IMG/VR virus record: IMGVR_UViG_3300048065_000738 | Coordinates: 1 to 33,778 of that record | Source: a virus | DNA length: 33,778 nucleotides | Direction: 5' to 3' (one strand) | Shown: piece by piece, positions 13,316-18,774 of the stretch | Position numbering within the stretch: position 1 is the stretch's first letter | How the letters are laid out: every line of letters begins with the position of its first letter | The notes under the pieces: generated by a model | Database searches by the model: none | What the model was told of the DNA's origin: nothing | Seen by the model: only the letters and a program-made list of their open reading frames with translations | Translations under genes and position numbers: made by a program

Positions 13316-13746
13316 GCACAGAACAAAACACACTTAAATTACTAGCAGAACGATACCGTCTAACCGGTAAAGACTTCTTTAAACACCCGTACCAAGGGTT
13401 CATTATCATTACCCGAACCGGTGTAGAAAAGATAATGGCGCATGACAAGATCACAGTAACCTACGAGGTTGTACCCGAACTAACCGAGGGGCAAGAGAAC
13501 TGTTGTATCAAGGCTATTGCCGAAAAATTAGATGCTAATGGTGAGGTATATACCGTAGAGTCTTATGGAACGGCTAACCATTATAACTGTCCCGTAAAAA
13601 CCAAGAAAGCAGGTGGTGCCCTACCTCATTACCCGGTAGAGACCGCTGAGAAAAGAGCGAAGGCTCGTGCCGTACTTCAAATAACCGGATTTTACAGCGA
13701 AGGGGTCTTCTCTGAAGATGAGTCAGATGACTTTAAGCGTAAATGA
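13312..13746 (+). CDS. Probable single-strand annealing (recombinase partner) protein
   Basis: In the 144-aa protein, HYPVETAEKRAKARAVLQIT-GFYSEGVFSEDESDDF resembles the helix and acidic end of Rad52-like/Sak-type and other phage annealing proteins (xPxxxAEKRAxxRAVLxLxG...SEDEADDF). Similar genes follow PDDEXK exonucleases in Bacteroidota phages. It would anneal the strands made by the exonuclease. The exact annealing family cannot be fixed by eye. It overlaps both neighbours by 4 nt. Confidence 0.5.
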   Translation: MSTEQNTLKLLAERYRLTGKDFFKHPYQGFIIITRTGVEKIMAHDKITVTYEVVPELTEGQENCCIKAIAEKLDANGEVYTVESYGTANHYNCPVKTKKAGGALPHYPVETAEKRAKARAVLQITGFYSEGVFSEDESDDFKRK

Positions 13747-13844
13747 TTAATTTTTCCATCGTAGTAGCCCTTATCATCGTCTCCGTGGTGGTAGGGGCTT
13801 CTTTATCCTATGAGCAAGCAAAAAGGACGCAGAACCGTAACTAA
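13743..13844 (+). CDS. 33-aa single-pass membrane peptide
   Basis: ATG 13743 overlaps the annealing-protein stop (ATGA). The product is MINFSIVVALIIVSVVVGA, then a polar, basic tail ending in RNRN-type residues. It is one clear transmembrane helix. It overlaps the following nuclease gene by 35 nt. Coupling supports translation, but at 33 residues chance is possible. Confidence 0.45.
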   Translation: MINFSIVVALIIVSVVVGASLSYEQAKRTQNRN

Positions 13845-14232
13845 AGCCATAGCATTCTTTCACGATAAAGGAATGATCGTGGATGAAGTAGAGCTAGGAG
13901 GGCGTTTCCGAAAATCCAAAGACCTATTCGCTGGACTCTGCACTAAGTGTTGGCGCATGGAGTGTGAGTGTAACGAGCTTAGATTTGATGGGTTCGACAT
14001 CATAGCCATGGACGGAAGCAACGTTTGGCTCGTACAAATTAAGACGAACCGACCACCTGCGCAAAAACCCTACATTCGTTTTGCTAAGAAGTTTGCTAGT
14101 AGGTATATTCGCATCCTTGCAATGACCTGGTACGACCGTAAAGGTTGGGTCACTCACACATACAACAAAAATGGAACCGTAACTAAAAGAGATTTAAGAA
14201 AAACAAATGAGAAGAAAGATGACAATAAATGA
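13810..14232 (+). CDS. PD-(D/E)XK nuclease-like protein with Cys cluster
   Basis: The 140-aa product has a Cys cluster (CTKCWRMECEC, about residues 38-48) followed by FDGFDIIAMDGSNVWLVQIKTN, in which D and Q-x-K on paired strands fit the PD-(D/E)XK fold seen in VRR-NUC and Holliday-junction resolvase-like proteins. The C-terminus is basic. It may process recombination intermediates made by the two genes upstream, which is inference. The Q in place of the usual E occurs in several active families. Confidence 0.6.
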   Translation: MSKQKGRRTVTKAIAFFHDKGMIVDEVELGGRFRKSKDLFAGLCTKCWRMECECNELRFDGFDIIAMDGSNVWLVQIKTNRPPAQKPYIRFAKKFASRYIRILAMTWYDRKGWVTHTYNKNGTVTKRDLRKTNEKKDDNK

Positions 14233-14446
14233 ACTGAACATACTAAACTTATTACAATCCAATACTAAGGCAACGTATTCGGAAATTGAACCGCTGATGA
14301 AGATAGAAAATCACGATAAGTATTGGACTACCTTTTCAACGATATGTAGCTTGATACAGTCAGGTGTAATGGTCTCCGATAATAAGTATCCGTCGACCTA
14401 TTCACTAACCCCATACGGACGAGTTAAGGCTAAGGAAGTTATATGA
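14207..14446 (+). CDS. 79-aa winged-helix-like protein
   Basis: From ATG 14207, or ATG 14219 (MTINELNILNLLQSN), the product reads as a winged helix: LNILNLLQSNTKATYSEIEP, a second helix (TTFSTICSLIQSGVM), a wing with YPSTYSLTPYGRVKA. Similar small winged helices sit before DnaB-like helicases in phages and may act in loading or regulation; this is inference. It overlaps the upstream gene by 26 nt (or 14) and the helicase by 4 nt. Confidence 0.6.
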   Translation: MRRKMTINELNILNLLQSNTKATYSEIEPLMKIENHDKYWTTFSTICSLIQSGVMVSDNKYPSTYSLTPYGRVKAKEVI

Positions 14447-15678
14447 GCCAATTAGACCAAAGGCATTTAGAGGAAGTGCTGGTTGGTACGCTCATTGCTA
14501 ATAAAGAATATAGAGACCTTATATTCAATGTAACGGACGCTACCCACTTCCCTAACCTACACCCAATTTATTTAGAAGCGTGCGAGCAACATGCACAAGG
14601 CATTCTGTTCAACGAGGATACCCTAGCAGCTAAATTAGATAACTATAATACTGACTATCTACTTGAGTTGCAGATGCACCAACGCACATCCGAACATGAC
14701 ATCAAGGGGTACGCTCGTATCCTGAAGGACACCGCTGATAGACGAAAATTAACCAAGTCTTTAACCCAGGCTACCCAACTCGCTCATAATCCGTCTACTA
14801 CGATGGATCAATTAATGATGGAGATAGACAAGCTAAGTGGTGAACTAGACGAAGCGACTCCAGTAGATGCACTGACTCCTACACAAATTTTCGAGAGAGA
14901 GCAATCTCAACCTAAGAAGGAGAAGCTAGTAACGGGCGAACCAAAAATAGACGATCAACTGTATCAGCACGTGGGTCTACACAAGGGCGACATCAACGTG
15001 ATACTAGCCGATTCCGGACATGGAAAAACGCAATGGTCAACGTCCTTAGCCTCTAAATTAGCGGTACAAGGCTATCAAGGTCTGTGGTTTCAAATGGAGG
15101 ACTATGACGTGAACACGGCTACACAACTCGCTATGCAAGCGGTTGCTCATGCTGATAACGTGCGTATCGTAGACACCACCGATGACATAGACGAAATCAA
15201 ACGTCTGTGCCGTCTAGCAAAAATTGAGGGCGGTCTAGACTTCGTGGTCATTGACTACGTACAAGAAGTATACGCCCAGGGTAGATACGACTCAAGAACC
15301 CTGGAGATAAACTACGTAACCAAAATACTAAAGCAGATAGCAAAGGAACTCAACGTGTTGGTCATCGTGCCTAGCCAAGTTACCATATCCGAATACAACC
15401 GATCCGGATGGCAACTAGAGCCTAAGTACAAGGACGCTCAATGGGCGCAAGTCATCAAGAACGTGGCTCATTGTATGACCTCAGTGTTCCGACCTAACAT
15501 GGTTGAGTCCCTTATCCTGATGGATGCACTCGGAAATTTAAAAGTAAAAGGGTGGCGAGACGGTGACGTTCACGCCTATGAGAGTGTGTTCATTAAGGTT
15601 GTGAAGAGCAGGCGAGGACAGCTTACACATGAACGGATCAAAATGATGCACCATAAAGATCTAGGGCTAAAAATTTAG
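14443..15678 (+). CDS. dnaB: DnaB-like replicative helicase
   Basis: The 411-aa protein has the DnaB N-terminal helical domain (about 5-100, LEEVLVGTLIANKEYRD...), a linker helix and a RecA-like motor with Walker A ADSGHGKTQ (189-197) and Walker B FVVIDYVQ (267-274), then VIVPSQV (the motif 3 strand). The replicative helicase unwinds the fork as a hexamer. No primase domain is present, so priming probably uses the host. The lambda-O-like initiator would load it at the iterons. Confidence 0.85.
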   Translation: MSQLDQRHLEEVLVGTLIANKEYRDLIFNVTDATHFPNLHPIYLEACEQHAQGILFNEDTLAAKLDNYNTDYLLELQMHQRTSEHDIKGYARILKDTADRRKLTKSLTQATQLAHNPSTTMDQLMMEIDKLSGELDEATPVDALTPTQIFEREQSQPKKEKLVTGEPKIDDQLYQHVGLHKGDINVILADSGHGKTQWSTSLASKLAVQGYQGLWFQMEDYDVNTATQLAMQAVAHADNVRIVDTTDDIDEIKRLCRLAKIEGGLDFVVIDYVQEVYAQGRYDSRTLEINYVTKILKQIAKELNVLVIVPSQVTISEYNRSGWQLEPKYKDAQWAQVIKNVAHCMTSVFRPNMVESLILMDALGNLKVKGWRDGDVHAYESVFIKVVKSRRGQLTHERIKMMHHKDLGLKI

Positions 15679-15681
15679 TTA

Positions 15682-15712
15682 TTGACTTTCTTCACTCACT
15701 CATCTATATTTA
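15682..15712 (+). promoter_or_regulatory. Bacteroidota promoter for the SSB-like gene
   Basis: TTG (15682-15684), 20 nt, TATATTTA (15705-15712). The start would be near 15719, about 24 nt before ATG 15743. It gives the SSB-like gene extra transcription beyond the operon. Confidence 0.75.
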
Positions 15713-15742
15713 AACTTCAATCATAACACAATCAAAAGAAAA

Positions 15743-16063
15743 ATGGCGACAATAATCAATGCGTCTATAGACGTAACAAAAATCCCAAAAGAATCGTTAG
15801 TAACTGGTAAAAAAGGCACATACGCCAACGTTACCGTATTCATTAACGATGAAACCAGGTTCGGCAATAATGCGAGTATTGCTATGAGCATGTCCAAAGA
15901 AGAACGAGAAGCAGGACAGGAAAAAATTTGGCTCGGTAATGGTCGAGTAGTATTTACTGAGGGAGCTGTAACCGTAGCGGAGCGAGAAGACAGTTCATCA
16001 TCTAAAGTAATGACAGGTTCTGAATTATTTAAAGAACCTAAAGAAGCGGCATTACCGTTTTGA
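15743..16063 (+). CDS. SSB-like single-stranded-DNA-binding protein
   Basis: The 106-aa product is beta-rich (INASIDVTKIPKESLV, KGTYANVTVFINDETR, KIWLGNGRVVF, GAVTVAE), as expected of one OB fold, and ends in EAALPF, like the hydrophobic tip of bacterial SSB. It would coat single strands at replication forks and resected ends. The family is assigned by layout and genomic place only. It is the last gene before the hairpin-rich gap and has its own promoter. Confidence 0.6.
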   Translation: MATIINASIDVTKIPKESLVTGKKGTYANVTVFINDETRFGNNASIAMSMSKEEREAGQEKIWLGNGRVVFTEGAVTVAEREDSSSSKVMTGSELFKEPKEAALPF

Positions 16064-16371
16064 GTAAAGGACGATGAGATTGCTATGATGATATATAAAA
16101 AACTTTGTTGATAGCAGTTTTCATTTGTCTCTTAATACATGGATAGTGGGTGTGAAAGCCTCTATCCTTTTTCAGGACAATCCTGATACCATGAAACAAA
16201 ACATTAATTTGTTAGTTTCTCGTTATTATGATATGAAAGGGGGCTTGTGCGAGCAACGTCCCTTTTTTTATTGATTTATTTTTACTATATTATATGTACA
16301 TCTCTTGCGGAGATTAGTTTTAATAAGTCATACTTGTAGCCCCACCTGATCAGTGGGGTTTTTTATTGGTA
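16064..16371 (+). terminator. Gene-free gap with three hairpin terminators, possible small RNAs
   Basis: Hairpins: GGATAG (16141-16146)/CTATCC (16162-16167) then five T; AAAGGG (16236-16241)/CCCTTT (16260-16265) then T; CCCCAC (16340-16345)/GTGGGG (16353-16358) then six T. A perfect TCAGGA-CAA-TCCTGA hairpin lies at 16172-16186, and a TCTC/GAGA stem near 16310. Three terminators in a row suggest that two short transcripts may start inside the gap. No convincing ORF is present. Confidence 0.65.
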
Positions 16372-16402
16372 TTGATATTTTGGTGGTAACTACCTACATT
16401 TT
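16372..16402 (+). promoter_or_regulatory. Bacteroidota promoter for the lysis genes
   Basis: TTG (16372-16374), 20 nt, TACATTTT (16395-16402). It would start near 16409, 17 nt before the endolysin ATG. Confidence 0.65.
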
Positions 16403-16425
16403 ATCATTTAACTAACAAAATACGT

Positions 16426-16842
16426 ATGTACTACGATTATTTTAGCATTAAAGAATTTCTAGTGGATAGAGTGATGGTGGGTGTTCCTATTCACGTAGTA
16501 GACAAGATAGAGAAGCACCACAAGCCCATAATTAACCCTATACGCCACAGGATAGGTCAACCTGTACAAGTATCTCAGAACAGTGGGTATCGCTCGAAAG
16601 ATTGGGAACTGTCGCACGGTAGAAGCGGAACGTCAGAACATACCTTTACTGGTCTAGGAGCCGTAGATTACACGTGCGCTAACATGGAGCTACTCCTAGA
16701 GGAGCTTAGAGCGTCCGACTACAAACGCATCTGTTACTACCCAGAGCAGAAGTTTATACACTGCGACCATAAAGGGGATAGATACCACGAATTTGAAGTA
16801 GATGAGGACGGAAAATGGCAATACAAGGGCGAAAGAAAATAA
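16426..16842 (+). CDS. M15-family peptidase endolysin
   Basis: The 138-aa protein carries the zinc peptidase motifs: SGYRS (53-57), SEHTFTGLGAVDYT with H72 and D81 (the SxHxxGxAxD pattern), and FIHCD with H112. These are D-Ala-D-Ala carboxypeptidase/L-Ala-D-Glu endopeptidase residues of family M15, which cut peptidoglycan stem peptides. The length is that of the bare domain, with no cell-wall binding module and no signal peptide, so a holin or similar is needed. It overlaps the next gene by 28 nt. Confidence 0.8.
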   Translation: MYYDYFSIKEFLVDRVMVGVPIHVVDKIEKHHKPIINPIRHRIGQPVQVSQNSGYRSKDWELSHGRSGTSEHTFTGLGAVDYTCANMELLLEELRASDYKRICYYPEQKFIHCDHKGDRYHEFEVDEDGKWQYKGERK

Positions 16843-17195
16843 AAGCGGTTACCATAGATAACCGTAATGTACCACAGGGTAAGATAAAGGGCGTTAAGCA
16901 AACCAAGATGCCCGAAGTGATCCGACGTAAAAAGGTATTGAGTAGGGAGCGCATCGTTCCTATTATTGATTTCACAGTATATTTAATTAACAAAAGAGCC
17001 GTAACTATGACTTGGACTTGGTTAAAATCCCGATTAAAAGAACCCTCAACGTATCAAGGTGTAACCGCTATAGCTGGTGCTATTGGTGTGAGCGTACAAC
17101 CTGATCTATACGAATCTATTGCTGCATTAATGGTAGCCATCATTGGTGTGATACAAACCATCAAAAAAGAGAAGCCTGAACCAGAGGCAAAATGA
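16815..17195 (+). CDS. Holin-like membrane protein with optional N-terminal extension
   Basis: The frame from ATG 16815 gives 126 aa: a basic N-terminus (residues 1-45), a short hydrophobic patch, then a segment from an internal ATG at 17007 (MTWTWLKSRLKEPSTYQGV) with two hydrophobic stretches (TAIAGAIGVSV, SIAALMVAIIGVIQTI) and a charged tail. The 62-aa product from 17007 is the size and form of small phage holins beside M15 endolysins. Either start could be used; the long open frame (64 codons without stop) argues that the long form is real. Confidence 0.6.
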   Translation: MAIQGRKKIKAVTIDNRNVPQGKIKGVKQTKMPEVIRRKKVLSRERIVPIIDFTVYLINKRAVTMTWTWLKSRLKEPSTYQGVTAIAGAIGVSVQPDLYESIAALMVAIIGVIQTIKKEKPEPEAK

Positions 17196-17542
17196 CTCTT
17201 GAAGAAATTAAGGATGCAGTCAAAAAGAGTCCCTACTCAATGGTCGACTTCTCAAAGCACGTTGCCATCTACATGGGCATGGAGTGGTCAAACAAGTTCA
17301 AGGAACGAATCTATCAGATTCTCTCCCCAAAGGGGCACGGTAAACCCTCCGAAGACGAACTATCAGCGATGGTGTTCTGGTGTGATGTACAGACAGACCC
17401 ACACTGGTATGCGCACAGATACTACCGTTCTAAAGACCTACCCAAAAAATATCTCTTGCTAAGAGATTGGCTTACTGGGCGAAGAAGCTACAATCGCCTA
17501 CAGGCTAAAAAAATGCTTGACTATATATCTCGACTTCTGTAG
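17192..17542 (+). CDS. 116-aa protein in the lysis cluster, unknown
   Basis: The product is basic and mainly helical with several Trp and Tyr residues (WCDVQTDPHWYAHRYYRSKD). No membrane segment or recognised domain. It starts in the stop of the holin-like gene (ATGA overlap of 4 nt), so is co-translated. Position suggests a lysis-control or late accessory role, not shown. Confidence 0.6.
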   Translation: MTLEEIKDAVKKSPYSMVDFSKHVAIYMGMEWSNKFKERIYQILSPKGHGKPSEDELSAMVFWCDVQTDPHWYAHRYYRSKDLPKKYLLLRDWLTGRRSYNRLQAKKMLDYISRLL

Positions 17543-17544
17543 AT

Positions 17545-17553
17545 TGTGGATAA
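17545..17553 (-). promoter_or_regulatory. Perfect DnaA box upstream of the DnaA-IV gene
   Basis: TGTGGATAA, the complement of TTATCCACA, lies 30 nt before ATG 17583, between the preceding stop and a good ribosome site (AGAAAGGA). Suggests autoregulation. Confidence 0.75.
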
Positions 17554-17582
17554 CCAATCACAATTAAACAGAAAGGATACAA

Positions 17583-17927
17583 ATGATAGCGGAAGATATT
17601 ATAGATGCGGTATGCCAAGAAACCGCCGTAAATAAAAGTTTACTATTATCTAAAGATAGAAGACAATTTATAGTGGATGCCAGACAAATTATTATATTTG
17701 CTTTCGATCAACTTGGTTTTACCCAACAATTTATTGCAAGACAGTTAAATTACAAGGATCATACTACTGTTCACCATCATTTAAATAAAGATTGCTCTAT
17801 TTCGCACGAGAATCGTCTTAGAGCGTCTCGAATAGTAAAGCAATGTGATTATATGGCTTCTATTAAGATAAAGCGTCAGAAGTCAAATATAGAAGAGTTT
17901 TTAGAGCTAGTACAAAAAATAAATTAA
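17583..17927 (+). CDS. Stand-alone DnaA domain IV (DnaA-box-binding) protein
   Basis: The 114-aa product matches the C-terminal domain of bacterial DnaA: IIDAVCQETAVNKSLLLSKD, then RRQFIVDARQIIIFAF, then FTQQFIARQLNYKDHTTVHH. The DHTTV signature (59-63), which in DnaA reads TTATCCACA, is intact. There is no AAA+ domain, so it cannot form the initiator filament itself. Roles might be promoter repression, competition with host DnaA, or recruitment; all inference. A perfect DnaA box sits directly upstream, and another inside the 10.8-kb promoter. Domain IV-only proteins are known in some bacteria and phages. Confidence 0.8.
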   Translation: MIAEDIIDAVCQETAVNKSLLLSKDRRQFIVDARQIIIFAFDQLGFTQQFIARQLNYKDHTTVHHHLNKDCSISHENRLRASRIVKQCDYMASIKIKRQKSNIEEFLELVQKIN

Positions 17928-17931
17928 TATT

Positions 17932-18141
17932 ATGGAAATAGTAACGATTTTATTCTTTGTCTCTAGTATGACCTATGTAGGGTGGCTCTTCGGGATCGCC
18001 CAAAAGATAGAAGCCTCAGAGAAGTCAACCACTGAGGCATTTAAGGAAGGATACATAAAAGGGTATATTGATGGACACGCTAATGCCACCAAAAAAGAAA
18101 AGCCCTACTATGAGGACTTTCCAAAGATGGGTATAAACTAG
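17932..18141 (+). CDS. 69-aa membrane-anchored small protein
   Basis: The product has an N-terminal hydrophobic helix (about residues 3-22, IVTILFFVSSMTYVGWLFGI) and then a charged helix with Gly/Tyr repeats (EGYIKGYIDGHAN). It is a probable single-pass anchor with cytoplasmic tail. It is the last gene of the plus operon; its stop overlaps the convergent small gene by 4 nt. Family not recognised. Confidence 0.6.
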   Translation: MEIVTILFFVSSMTYVGWLFGIAQKIEASEKSTTEAFKEGYIKGYIDGHANATKKEKPYYEDFPKMGIN

Positions 18142-18260
18142 CCTTTCTTACTACGACCAGTCTTTTTCATTGCAGCCATTCTGCCGTTCTTGGCGTTTGG
18201 CTTTTTCTTTTTGTTGTTAGGGTCATTTTTATGACCCATCTTTCCATAGTGTGTTGGCAT
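18138..18260 (-). CDS. 40-aa Lys-rich small protein
   Basis: ATG 18260 to TAG 18138. The product is very basic (HKNDPNNKKKKPNAKNGRMA, then KKTGRSKKG). It ends the tail operon, 6 nt after the 48-aa gene. Small Lys-rich proteins of this kind, with MPTHYG- or MPxHY-type starts, recur at the ends of marine phage structural regions. The role is unknown. Confidence 0.55.
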   Translation of the reverse strand: MPTHYGKMGHKNDPNNKKKKPNAKNGRMAAMKKTGRSKKG

Positions 18261-18266
18261 GATTGG

Positions 18267-18413
18267 TTATACCTCCTCTGGATCTGGTTCTTGTTCTTCT
18301 TTAGTTTCTAGTGCGCTTTGATAACCTTTAATCATATATTGTGTTTCGTGTAGATCCATCACAAGTTTTGATTCAAGGATTTTTAACTGCTCTAGTCTTT
18401 CTTCTGCTGTCAT
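18267..18413 (-). CDS. 48-aa helical small protein
   Basis: ATG 18413 to TAA 18267. The product is one long amphipathic helix (AEERLEQLKILESKLVMDLH) and an acidic Glu-rich tail. Between two minus-strand genes, 42 nt below the 105-aa gene. It may be a coiled-coil tail accessory. The family is not recognised. Confidence 0.55.
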   Translation of the reverse strand: MTAEERLEQLKILESKLVMDLHETQYMIKGYQSALETKEEQEPDPEEV

Positions 18414-18454
18414 AATTTTGCTCGCTTTATGTTAATGGTTATACCCAAATATAA

Positions 18455-18772
18455 CTACCAAGCCAATCCTTTCAAAGTCGAAGGATTCTTTTGTGCTTCT
18501 ATTTGGTCGGTCAATGATTGCTCTACATCTTCTTCGCCTACTTCAGCTTTAACCCAACCAAGAACGATTTCTTCGGTTAAGTCATCAAAAGCGATGTAAT
18601 CTTCAGATGATGCGTCAGGTTGAAAAGAGCAAGAACCGTACCTTCTTGAACTGTATGACACAGCGTCATCGCCTTCGCCAACAGTTTCGGTATGGGTGCA
18701 ATCCCAATGTGCCGTTACAACTCCTTTGTCGGAGTCGTTAGTGTATTCTAGTGTGTTTATTTTCCAGTTCAT
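18455..18772 (-). CDS. DUF7936-like tail-region protein
   Basis: The 105-aa protein begins MNWKINTLEYTNDSDKGVV, then HWDCTHTETV, a beta segment (SSRRYGSCSFQPD) and DLTEEIVLGWVKAEVGEEDV, ending IEAQKNPSTLKGLAW. This order fits, as far as I remember, the phage family DUF7936, usually beside tail fibres. Its role is unknown. It follows the big fibre gene by 2 nt. Confidence 0.65.
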   Translation of the reverse strand: MNWKINTLEYTNDSDKGVVTAHWDCTHTETVGEGDDAVSYSSRRYGSCSFQPDASSEDYIAFDDLTEEIVLGWVKAEVGEEDVEQSLTDQIEAQKNPSTLKGLAW

Positions 18773-18774
18773 TT

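Noticed and set aside
16191-16274. 27-aa ORF in the hairpin-rich gap
   Set aside because: Its second half is the terminator stem and U-tract; no coupling to another gene.
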